From NCBI RefSeq assembly GCF_020524345.1, contig NZ_JAIVLH010000013.1:62001-126000 (forward strand): a stretch of 64,000 nucleotides of DNA. Direction: 5' to 3'. This DNA comes from Metabacillus niabensis. Lineage in GTDB: Bacteria; Bacillota; Bacilli; Bacillales; Bacillaceae. Made by a program: the position numbers and the translations under genes. This document shows positions 17,193-27,500 of the stretch, in pieces. How positions within the stretch are numbered: the stretch's first letter is position 1; each line of letters begins with the position of its first letter. The notes under the pieces were generated by a model. It was not told the origin of the DNA. It saw only the letters and a list, made by a program, of their open reading frames with translations, and searched no databases.

Positions 17193-20100
17193 ATGACTCA
17201 ACAAAAGACCAATAGCCTGATTGAAGATATTATCGCATTGTCGCCAACACAAGAAGGTATTTTATACCATTGTTTAAAAGACACTGAGCTTCCACTATAT
17301 ATTAGCCAAGTGATGCTTCAGGTAGAAGGAACAGTGGTAAAAGAACAATTGGAACAGGCATTGGAAATTGTTTCACAGGAAAATGAATGCTTGAGATCTG
17401 TTTTTCGCTGGGAGAAAATCAATCAGCCCGTACAAATTGTCTTGAAGAAGATGGCAGTCAAAATTGAAGAAGAGGACATTTCTGCATTATCTGCTGCAGA
17501 AAAGGAGCACCAAATCGAAATCATTAAAAGGCGAGAACAAAAGAAGGGATTCGATTTAACAAAAGGACCGTTACTGCGAGTGGTCTTATGCCGAAAAGAC
17601 ATAGGAAAGTACCGTATATTACTGCAATTTCACCATATCATTTTAGATGGCTGGTCACTCGGACTCCTTCTTAGCGAATGGTTCCAAGCCTATGAGCAGA
17701 TCACAAGAAATGAAAAAGTGAAGAAGCAGAATAAACCAAAATATAAATCATACATAAAATGGCTGCAAAATTACAACCATCAACAAGCAGGTGAATTTTG
17801 GAAACAAGAGTTGAACACATTATCAACTTATACAAAATTACCTACACGTTCGCATAGTAAGCAATTGGACAAGAATGTTGAACATGAATCCTTGTCTATG
17901 GAAGAAATCATGCCGAAGATTGAATCATTTTCCAAAGACTATGGGATTACGGTAAATGCGGTGATCAATGCTGCTTGGGGGCTAATGCTGCAACGATACA
18001 ATAACAGTGATGAAGCCATTTTCGGCTTAACTGTTTCGGGGCGACCGGAAGAGTTAAGCGGGGTTGAGCAGATGGTCGGTTTGTTTATCAATACGATTCC
18101 TGTGATTGTAAAAAGTGAAGGAAACCTAACAGCGGTTAATTATGTACAAAACGTTCATCAGCAATTAATTCGACTCAAAGAAGTCGAACACTTACCACTT
18201 AGTGACATACAATCTGTTGTTCAAAGAAGTGGGTCTGAACCACTTTTCAACCATTTCCTGGTGTTTGAGAATTATCCGCTTGATCAACAACTTTCAGAAG
18301 GCAACTATACTGGTTTTACCATTACAGGCTATGAGGAAGAAGAAGTAAATCATTACGAATTAACTGTCTCATTTCTGTTAGCAGGCAAACCGGAATTAAA
18401 ACTTGATTATCAAGCAGATTTGTTTGACAGGCAGACAATTCAAAAGCTGGCAAATCACTTTTTCGTCGTCTTAGATCAGATCACCACACAGCCTGATAAA
18501 AAGTTGTCATTTATAGAGCTTGTGACAGGAGAAGAGAGAAATCAACTCTTACAGAAATTTAACCAAACCGAAACATTCTATCATAATCAGGAGAAGACTG
18601 TTTATGAATTGTTTGTTCAACAAGCACAAGCAACACCTGAGTTGCCAGCAGTTGTATACAAAGAAGATCAGATCATTTACCGTGAGTTAGCAACGAGAGC
18701 GGAACATCTTGCAAACCATCTTCAACAACAAGGTGAAGGTGAAGGATCTATCGTGGGTATTCTGATGGATTGGTCGACAGATATGATGACAGCCATCATG
18801 GGAGTGCTTGGTTCAGGTAGTGCATATTTGCCGATAGATCCTCATTATCCTGAGGAACGAATTCGATACATTATAAACAATAGTCAAGTCAAAACGATTG
18901 TAACGTCTGAACAACACTTGGAAATGGCGGGTAGCATGGCATCATCTACTGTTATTCTTAATGATGGCAACTGCCAAACTTTTAACAATGAAACTAAAAG
19001 TACACAAGAAGAAACAGACAGGAAGGTCGTTAATTTTTCATTGGCCTATGTCATTTATACATCAGGATCAACAGGACGGCCAAAAGGGGTCATGATCGAT
19101 CAGCAGGCATTTACCGAATTTGTCCTTTGGGCTGTGGAGGAATACGAACATAAAGTTGGTTATCAAGTATTGTTATCCAACTCTTATGCGTTTGATAGCT
19201 CGGTCCAACAAATTTTTCCGCCTTTAGTTTCAGGAGGAACCTTGCATCTGCTTAACCCAAACGTCCGTAAAGATGCAAAGAAGTATTTACAGTATCTAAA
19301 ACAACATAAGATCAATAATTTGGATGAGATTCCTGTCGTGATGAACGTGTTGGTGGAGCAGGCTGAGGAAGAGGACGAAATCCCTGTTTTACCCGATTTA
19401 ACATCCTTATCCCTAGGAAGTGAATATGTACCAATAAGTCTTGTTCGGAAATGTAAAAAGCTGCTTAATTCCAATGGGAAAATCATAAACGGATACGGAC
19501 CTGCCGAAACAACGGTCGAAACATGTACCTATCATTTTGCAGGGGATGATGACAACGAGATCTCACTTGTAGGTAAACCCCGCAGCAATTTAACCGTTTA
19601 TATTTTGGATAAGGATCATCGGTTATGTCCGATTGGTGTTCCTGGTGAAATTTGTGTTAGCGGAATCGGTTTATCCAAAGGCTATCTGAATCAGTCTGAA
19701 CTAACGGATGAGCGGTTCATTCCAAACCCATTCAGTGATGTTCCTGGAGTCAAAATGTACAAGACAGGTGATGCCGGACAGTGGTTACCTGATGGGAATG
19801 TTCAATATATTGGCCGTATTGATAATCAAATAAAGATTCGCGGATACCGTGTTGAACCTGGGGAGATTGAAGATGCACTGCTTCAACATCCTTTGATTTT
19901 GGATGCTGTCGTGGTCGTACAAGGAAACAAGCAGAATCATCCAGTACTTTGTGCGTTTCTGAAATCTGCCAAGAAGCCTGAAATACGTGAACTGAAAACA
20001 TTTTTGGAATCCAATTTACCGGACTATATGATTCCAGCCTTTTATCAATATGTTGAAGAGTATCCTAAGACACCTAATGGGAAAATAAATCGTCAAGTAC

Positions 20101-23100
20101 TTGAGCAATTTGAAATTGAACAAGATCAAAGTCACCATGACAATAGTTTGCCACGTCATGAGTTGGACAGCAAACTTGTTGAAATTTGGAAAAGTATCCT
20201 AAACCACCCTAGAGTCGGGATCCATTCTAACTTTTTTGAACTTGGTGGTAACTCTATTCAACTAATGAGGATCTATAGCAAGATAAAGAAAGAAATGCCG
20301 GATATATCGCTAGAAATAAGTGATTTCTTCACATATCATACTATAGCTGAATTGTCAGATTATATAGCAACACCAACTAAGGAAAGCGGAACGGAACCCG
20401 TTTATTCTGATAAGGATCAGCAAAATAACCAGATGAATAACAAAGATATCGCTATTATCGGAATAGGAATCCGCTTACCAGGTATAACTGGACCTGACGC
20501 CTTCTGGGAGTTGCTGAAAGAAGGCCGAGAAACCATTAAAGAAATCCCGCAATCTAGAAAAAAGTTAGATCCAACAGGATATAAAGGAAAGAACTATTTA
20601 CGTTACGGCTATCTAGAGGGATTTGATGAGTTTGACCCTCAGTTTTTTGACATTTCACCAAAGATCGCCAAATATATGGATCCTAACCAAAGAATGATGC
20701 TCGAGACAACATATCATACTTTGGAAGATGCGGGCTATACTCGTGAAATAGTAAAAAATCGTTCAGTTGGTGTCTTTATGGGGGCTGTACTGCCTACTTA
20801 TCATCAATATGTAGACGTAAAGATAGATGAATTGTTTGCTAGTAATCTTCCGGCTAATTTAGCAGGACGTTTGTCATACCATTTTGGATTTAATGGACCT
20901 TCTTTAGTTATTGATACGGCATGCTCATCTTCTTTAGCTGCTTTACATACAGCCATACAATCATTAAGAAACAATGAATGTGAAATGGCAATGGTAGGCG
21001 GTATTCATTTGGATATTTCACCTGTAAACCGTGAAGAAGCGATGGAATCCAGTATTGTATCACCTACAGAAAGCTGCAAGCCATTTAGTGATGAAGCAGA
21101 TGGAACAATTGGGGGAGAAGGATGCATCTGTGTACTCCTTAAACCAGTTGAACAAGCTTTACATGATCATGACAGGATCTACTCTGTTATTAAAGGAAGT
21201 GCAGTTGTTCAGGATGGTGCCAGATCAAACGGCATCACATCGCCAAGTCCTGATGCACAAGCAGAAACATTGCAGCATGCGTGGAAGGATGCCGGAATTG
21301 ATCCATCTACGATTTCCTTTATTGAAGCACATGGAACTGGGACAAAGCTTGGTGATCCAATTGAAATCAAAGGTATTCAAAAAGCATACCAATCTTATAC
21401 CGATCAGAACCAATTTATCGGCCTCGGATCGATTAAATCGAATATAGGTCATTTGGATAGTGCTGCAGGATTAGCAGGCTTGGCAAAAGCGGCTCTTAGC
21501 TTGAAACATAATCTAATCCCGGCAACCCTTCATGCATCCAATTTAAATTCGTTTATTAATTTTGAACAATCACCGGTTTTTGTTAATACCGAATTACGTC
21601 CTCTAACATCACAAAGTACTCACCCTGCGAGAGCCGGAGTTAGTTCCTTTGGATTAAGTGGAACGAATGTACATGTCGTGTTGGAAAAGTTCGAAACAAC
21701 ACCATCTGATACTACTGAAGTGAAAACGAATCAAAACAAGGGTCCATACCTGATTACAGTGTCAGAATCATCTAAAGCTTTATTAACAAAGAAAATTGAT
21801 GATCTTCATACATATTTGGAAGAAAGGAATGAACTTCTTCTTGAAGATCTCAGTTACACGCTAAATTGCCGTCGAAGTCAACAGCGTTACAGGTTTTCAA
21901 CTGTTGTACAAAATGGTTCAGAATTGAGCAAGAAACTGCTGATAATGACAAATGCAGATATATATGAGGCGAAACAGCCAAAGTCTGTAACCGTATTGTT
22001 GCAAAATTATCATGAAGGTTCCGAAAAATTGTTCGCAGAGTTATGCCAATCAGGTCTCTTAAGTAGTGAAGAGATCGAAGAATGTAACAAACTTATAGCT
22101 ATTTACTCTGAACAAGATTATTTACAACGAATAGTGAGTTATCTTTCCTTTTTGACCGGTATAACAAAGCTTCTTAGCCGGACTGGATTAAACTTTGCTG
22201 TGACTGGAGTGGGAGTTGGTGCTGCAGCTGCTGATTTACACAGTGGTTCTACAACGTTCGCAGACATAGTGAAAAACATAAAAAAATATGAAAATGATGC
22301 ATCGAGAAGACTAGAATTTAAAACAGAAGATACCATACTTTCGGTCGGTTTACGTCCATCTGAAGAACTCGTATTAGACGGCCAGTATGAATGGAAGATC
22401 GATGTCTTTCCAATAGAAGGGGGAAAGGCTGGTTTTCTAACTACTCTTTCTCATCTTTACCAGGCAGGACATAATTTGTCATTTGAAGCAATTCAATCCG
22501 GCAATGTCGTGTCACTACCAGTCTATTCATTTGAGCGCAAATCGTATTGGTTTGATCTGAGTCAAGTGAGAATTAAAAACAAAAATATGACTCATGTTTC
22601 TAAGAATGAAACAAAAGAAGAAGAGCCTTTACTTCATCAATTGGTATGGACCCCGGTTGAATTAATAAAGGGAAAAAAACGGAAAATCGATGGATCTATT
22701 TTAATTGCTGGTCATAATGATGTTTTGCAAAACAGACTTGCTGAAAGGTTACGAAATGATGGTTTAACCGTCGTGAAAATCAATTATGGAACACGATTTA
22801 TTCAACTAAATCAAGAAGAGTTTGAGATTAATAATCTTAACAGTCAAGATCTGGAAAACGTGTTACGTGTACTGGAGAAAAACGGTCATAAAATAGGTGC
22901 TTATGTCTGCTTGCCAGAACATAACCAGATTGCAAACAGTCAAGATCCGTTATATAGACTTCCCGGGCAGTTCGCTTCAATAGTAGACAAACATGTACAA
23001 CCTGTGTCCGATCTAGGAAAACAGTTAGGTTTGAGATCAAAGGATAACCCGATTTCTATGTTCCAACTCACCCTTAATGCCGACAAAATAGTATCAGGTG

Positions 23101-24461
23101 ATTCTCCTGTAAATCCGATGCAAAGTTTTACAGTATCACTTAACCGGAATCTCAATAAGGAATATGAACAGTTAAACGCTTATTCCATCGATTTTTCTGA
23201 GAATGAACAAACACCAGAGATGATTGCTTATTGTATGTATGAAGAGGTGATTTGGGAGCAGGGATTGAAGGAATCTGCTTATCGCAGTGGTATTCGCTAT
23301 GTGAAGCAGTTACAAAGACAAAAGATCACGGTTCCTCCGAGGGAACTTTTCCGGAATGACGGAATATACCTTGTGACAGGTGGGACAGGTGGAATTGGTA
23401 TGGAAATCTGCCATTCAATCGCAACAAACATACATGCTACCCTTCTAATCCTTGGAAGGACTGAACATGAAAAGTTAAATCAAACCCAGCTTGACTCATT
23501 AAATCAATTATCAGATATGGGAGCAAAAGTCGAATACTATACAACAGATATAGCAGATTACGAAAGTTTGCGTTTAGTTATTGAACAGATTAAGACAACT
23601 TACGGAAGAGTAGACGGAGTTATTCATACAGCCGGTTTGAAAGGGAAGCATGTGTCACTTCAAGATGCCACACTTGATGACTTCCATGAAGTCTATGACG
23701 CAAAAGTATATGGCACAGTTTTTCTGGATCTGTTACTGAGTGATCAGATGCTCGATTTCTTCTTTTTATTTTCGTCTGTTGATGCGGTATTGCCAGAAGC
23801 GAATCAAAGTCCATATTCAAGTGCGAATTATTTTATGGATCAATATGCTCTAAAACAAAGGCAATATGGACGGAATTTCATTTCCATTCAATGGGGCGGT
23901 TGGCAGTTAACAGGAATGGGAAAAGCAGCAACAGAAGATAATGACCAATCCATGATTCATAACATCAAACGATTATCACCACTAATCCTAGGTTTTGATC
24001 CGAAGATTGGTGTAGCTGCTTTCCATAAATTGCTAAGGATGAAATTAAGCCATACTCTTGTTACAGGATTCAACAGTCAGGATTTGGAAGAAGTTAAAAA
24101 CATTGCCTTTTTTGAACTGTCAAAAGAACTACAGGATGACATGCAACAACCAGTTGAACAGACGAGCACTAGTGAATCGATTGAAGAAATTAGAAGTTTT
24201 GTTGCGACTACTTGGACCAATGTATTGGAATTAGAAGAAGAGCCTGATATACATGAAAACTATTTTTCCTTTGGCGGGGATTCCATACAAGGAATCGATA
24301 TTGCCTACGAATTATCACAAAAGTACCAACTTCAGCTGGATGCAAATATATTGTTTCAACATGATACGATCAATTCTCTTAGCCTTTTTGTTCATAGTCA
24401 ATTAAATGTGCCGAAATCTAAAGAAAAGATCAGTTCCATTCCTAAAGCAACACCCTTATGA
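17193..24461 (+). CDS. Hybrid NRPS-PKS: C-A-T-KS-degenerate AT-KR-T
   Basis: A 2422-aa protein. The C domain opens LSPTQEGILYH and has HHIILDG near 147; this opening is typical of C domains that accept a D-configured donor, matching the upstream E domain. The A domain (about 470-965) has YTSGSTGRPKG and NGYGPAETTVE; code read as DSQDSGGVE(K), not a known one to me. T: LGGNSIQ near 1017. KS (1085-1500): DTACSSSL with Cys 1244, EAHGTGT, SNIGHLDSAAG. The next region aligns with the KS-AT linker and a shortened AT in which the GHSxG elbow reads GVGVG (1672-1676); the post-AT linker YSFERKSYW follows. KR: VTGGTGGIG near 2060 and Tyr 2208. Final T: GGDSIQ near 2361. It adds one amino acid and one hydroxylated two-carbon unit. 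Confidence 0.92.
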   Translation: MTQQKTNSLIEDIIALSPTQEGILYHCLKDTELPLYISQVMLQVEGTVVKEQLEQALEIVSQENECLRSVFRWEKINQPVQIVLKKMAVKIEEEDISALSAAEKEHQIEIIKRREQKKGFDLTKGPLLRVVLCRKDIGKYRILLQFHHIILDGWSLGLLLSEWFQAYEQITRNEKVKKQNKPKYKSYIKWLQNYNHQQAGEFWKQELNTLSTYTKLPTRSHSKQLDKNVEHESLSMEEIMPKIESFSKDYGITVNAVINAAWGLMLQRYNNSDEAIFGLTVSGRPEELSGVEQMVGLFINTIPVIVKSEGNLTAVNYVQNVHQQLIRLKEVEHLPLSDIQSVVQRSGSEPLFNHFLVFENYPLDQQLSEGNYTGFTITGYEEEEVNHYELTVSFLLAGKPELKLDYQADLFDRQTIQKLANHFFVVLDQITTQPDKKLSFIELVTGEERNQLLQKFNQTETFYHNQEKTVYELFVQQAQATPELPAVVYKEDQIIYRELATRAEHLANHLQQQGEGEGSIVGILMDWSTDMMTAIMGVLGSGSAYLPIDPHYPEERIRYIINNSQVKTIVTSEQHLEMAGSMASSTVILNDGNCQTFNNETKSTQEETDRKVVNFSLAYVIYTSGSTGRPKGVMIDQQAFTEFVLWAVEEYEHKVGYQVLLSNSYAFDSSVQQIFPPLVSGGTLHLLNPNVRKDAKKYLQYLKQHKINNLDEIPVVMNVLVEQAEEEDEIPVLPDLTSLSLGSEYVPISLVRKCKKLLNSNGKIINGYGPAETTVETCTYHFAGDDDNEISLVGKPRSNLTVYILDKDHRLCPIGVPGEICVSGIGLSKGYLNQSELTDERFIPNPFSDVPGVKMYKTGDAGQWLPDGNVQYIGRIDNQIKIRGYRVEPGEIEDALLQHPLILDAVVVVQGNKQNHPVLCAFLKSAKKPEIRELKTFLESNLPDYMIPAFYQYVEEYPKTPNGKINRQVLEQFEIEQDQSHHDNSLPRHELDSKLVEIWKSILNHPRVGIHSNFFELGGNSIQLMRIYSKIKKEMPDISLEISDFFTYHTIAELSDYIATPTKESGTEPVYSDKDQQNNQMNNKDIAIIGIGIRLPGITGPDAFWELLKEGRETIKEIPQSRKKLDPTGYKGKNYLRYGYLEGFDEFDPQFFDISPKIAKYMDPNQRMMLETTYHTLEDAGYTREIVKNRSVGVFMGAVLPTYHQYVDVKIDELFASNLPANLAGRLSYHFGFNGPSLVIDTACSSSLAALHTAIQSLRNNECEMAMVGGIHLDISPVNREEAMESSIVSPTESCKPFSDEADGTIGGEGCICVLLKPVEQALHDHDRIYSVIKGSAVVQDGARSNGITSPSPDAQAETLQHAWKDAGIDPSTISFIEAHGTGTKLGDPIEIKGIQKAYQSYTDQNQFIGLGSIKSNIGHLDSAAGLAGLAKAALSLKHNLIPATLHASNLNSFINFEQSPVFVNTELRPLTSQSTHPARAGVSSFGLSGTNVHVVLEKFETTPSDTTEVKTNQNKGPYLITVSESSKALLTKKIDDLHTYLEERNELLLEDLSYTLNCRRSQQRYRFSTVVQNGSELSKKLLIMTNADIYEAKQPKSVTVLLQNYHEGSEKLFAELCQSGLLSSEEIEECNKLIAIYSEQDYLQRIVSYLSFLTGITKLLSRTGLNFAVTGVGVGAAAADLHSGSTTFADIVKNIKKYENDASRRLEFKTEDTILSVGLRPSEELVLDGQYEWKIDVFPIEGGKAGFLTTLSHLYQAGHNLSFEAIQSGNVVSLPVYSFERKSYWFDLSQVRIKNKNMTHVSKNETKEEEPLLHQLVWTPVELIKGKKRKIDGSILIAGHNDVLQNRLAERLRNDGLTVVKINYGTRFIQLNQEEFEINNLNSQDLENVLRVLEKNGHKIGAYVCLPEHNQIANSQDPLYRLPGQFASIVDKHVQPVSDLGKQLGLRSKDNPISMFQLTLNADKIVSGDSPVNPMQSFTVSLNRNLNKEYEQLNAYSIDFSENEQTPEMIAYCMYEEVIWEQGLKESAYRSGIRYVKQLQRQKITVPPRELFRNDGIYLVTGGTGGIGMEICHSIATNIHATLLILGRTEHEKLNQTQLDSLNQLSDMGAKVEYYTTDIADYESLRLVIEQIKTTYGRVDGVIHTAGLKGKHVSLQDATLDDFHEVYDAKVYGTVFLDLLLSDQMLDFFFLFSSVDAVLPEANQSPYSSANYFMDQYALKQRQYGRNFISIQWGGWQLTGMGKAATEDNDQSMIHNIKRLSPLILGFDPKIGVAAFHKLLRMKLSHTLVTGFNSQDLEEVKNIAFFELSKELQDDMQQPVEQTSTSESIEEIRSFVATTWTNVLELEEEPDIHENYFSFGGDSIQGIDIAYELSQKYQLQLDANILFQHDTINSLSLFVHSQLNVPKSKEKISSIPKATPL

Positions 24462-24503
24462 AACGAGAGTGACAAGTAATAGCAAGGAAAGGAAGTTCAC
24501 AAG

Positions 24504-27500
24504 ATGAAAACACAAACTGACCAAACTTTCGATAAATATGAAGTCTCTCATACTCAAAAGCGTTTTTGGTTCTTGGACCAGTTTGACTATTCCAATGATG
24601 AATCGATCCGTTCAATGTCAAATGTTTCAACGGTGTTTACCCTTACCGGACAATTGGACGTTTCCATCTTTCAAAAAACGATTCAAGATCTCACAGACCG
24701 GCATCAATCGCTGCGTACGTGTTTCAAAGAAGAAAATGGAACTCCACTGCAGCTTGTTTTTCAAAAATTGGACATATCAGTACCCGTTAAAGTAGTGAAT
24801 CCTGATCAACCAGAAGTCCAAGTGGAACAATGGATCCAAGAAGAATTAACTACACCTTTCGATCTCAGACAGGCTCCATTGGTAAGAGTATTGTTATATA
24901 GGCTTTCCGCCGAAAAACATGTATGCTTAATCGTTGCACACCATAGCATTGCTGATGGATTGGCGCTTGACATTATCCTATCAGAGTTAATGACTTTGTA
25001 CCGTGCGAATGTAAACATGATGTCAAATCCGCTCCCTGAACCGAACATTCAATATAGTGATTATGCCCATTGGCATAATAGCATGTTACATCCGTCAACA
25101 AGTGAACTTGGAGAGCAAAGGGAGTTTTGGTTGGATTCGTTATCTGGCGAGCTTCCTGATCTAAACTTTCCACTTGATCGTCAACGTGAAAAAGTAAGGT
25201 CCTATAAGGGAGCGGCCATTCCAATAATTATTGAAGGTGAATGGCTCACAAACTTAAAAAAATCTTGTGAACGATTGGATGTCAGTGTCTATATGTTTTT
25301 GCTTGGAGTTATGAATGTGCTCCTTGCAAAATATACCCGTAATGATGACATCATTGTCGGAACTTCGTTTTCCGGCCGATTCCATCCTGAACTTACGTCT
25401 GTGATTGGGAGCTTTATCAATACGCTGCCGGTCCGCAATCAGGTAAAAGGGGAAGAAACATTTCAGGAGTTTGTGAAACAAATCAAAAAAGTTGTTTTAG
25501 CCATCCAGGAAAACCAAGCATATCCTTTTGATAAAATCGTTGAAGATTTAGGGGTACAACGAAACAGCAGCAGACACCCAGTCTATGATGTTCTTTTTGA
25601 AATGCACACCCTGCATTCCGATGAAAAAGAAATAAGGGAAATAGTACCTGGTTTGTCGATTTCATTTGAACATTCGCTTAATACCATCCGTTACTCTCCG
25701 TTTGATTTCGCTTTTGAATTGTTTCAAAAGGAAGGAAAGATTGAAGGGTATATTCAATACGCAACAAGCTTATTCGATCAAGAGACGATGGAAAGATTGG
25801 GCAATCATTTTCTAAAGCTTGTTCAACAGGCAATCGAACATCCTGACAAACCAATCTGTCAAATGGACATGCTCTCAGATCAAGAACGAAACCAAATTTT
25901 GAAGGATTTTAATCACTTAACAATGGATTTCCCAGTACATGCTTCGTTTCCTATGTTGTTTGAAGAACAGGTACGTAAAATACCGAATCGTTATGCAGTT
26001 TCTTACTTAGATGAAAAGGTGACCTATAACGAATTGAATGAAAGAGCTAACCGATTAGCCCATTTCCTTATCAGTCAAGATGTTAATCCGGGTGAAATTG
26101 TTGCAGTGATGAGTGAGCGTAATATTTTTTGGTTAACGTCTTTACTGGCCATATTTAAGTGTGGTGCGGTTTATGTACCAATTGATCCGAACCTTCCTGA
26201 CGAACGAGTGATGTATGTTTTGAACGATAGTGCCACAACATGTCTAATTACTCAAGAATCATTTGTAGAACGTGTTACTGCATTTGACACAGATAAAGTA
26301 GAAACAGTCGTTTGTCCTGATATGTATGGGCATGAGCTGCATGTTTCAGGTAAAACTCACAAGCTTTTTACAGGTCAACAGATCTTAGCTTTTCCGTCAA
26401 ATAATCCTGAATTGGAGATATGTTCCGATCACCCTGCCTATATGATTTATACGTCTGGTTCAACCGGAAATCCAAAGGGAGCGATCGTACGACATAACGG
26501 GATGATCAATCATCTCTATTGCAAAATAGACAGTTTGCAATTGACAAAGGAGGATATTGTTGGACAAAATGCTTCCATTAGCTTTGATGTATCAATCTGG
26601 CAATCATTAGTTGCACTTCTTGCCGGTGGAGAAACATCCATTATTACATTTGAAGCAGGCCGTGATCAGGAGTTGTTATTTGACCATTTACGCTCACATC
26701 ATATTACTGTAATTGAAACAGTACCATCTTTGTTATATGCATTCCTGGATACAGTAAATGGCATGAAAGAGCACGAACGCAGGCTTCCCACATTGCGTTG
26801 GATGATTACAAATGGGGAGGAACTGCCTAGTAAGTTAGTGACAAACTGGTTTGAAATGTTCCCTGATATCCCGTTGATTAATGCGTATGGTCCGACTGAA
26901 TGCTCTGATGATGTCACACAGCATGTCATGAGGAAAGAAGAGAATAATGAGCAACAAAATACGCGAATTCCAATAGGAAAGCCTCTTCCAAATATGCGTT
27001 TGTATATTGTGGATCAATTTAATCAGTTAGCTCCTATCGGGGTTAAAGGGGAGATCTTGATCGCAGGTATTGGGGTAGGCAAAGGATATTGGAAAAATCA
27101 AAAATTGACTGAACAGAAATTTATTGAAAACCCTTTTGCACTGCAATCGAATGAAAAAACAGCATACCGGACAGGTGACCTCGGGTGTTGGTTACCGGAT
27201 GGAAGTCTTGAGTTCACAAGCAGAATTGATTTTCAAGTTAAAATACGCGGGTTCAGAATTGAGCTTGGAGAAGTAGAAGCAACCATCAATCAACATGAGC
27301 GGGTTAGTGAAGCAGCCGTTATCGTCAAAAAACAAAATAACGGTGATTCCATTCTAATTGCATTTTATACAAGCAAGCACCAACTGGATTCAAACCAGCT
27401 GCGAAGCTATATGCAGGAAAAGCTTCCTTATTATATGGTACCTGCAATCAATATCAAGATTGACAAAATGCCTTTACTGACAAGCGAGAAAATTGATCGT

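Noticed and set aside
21031-21447. 138-codon open frame on + inside the KS region
   Set aside because: It overlaps the intact KS coding sequence in another frame, has no ribosome site, and its translation shows no domain pattern.
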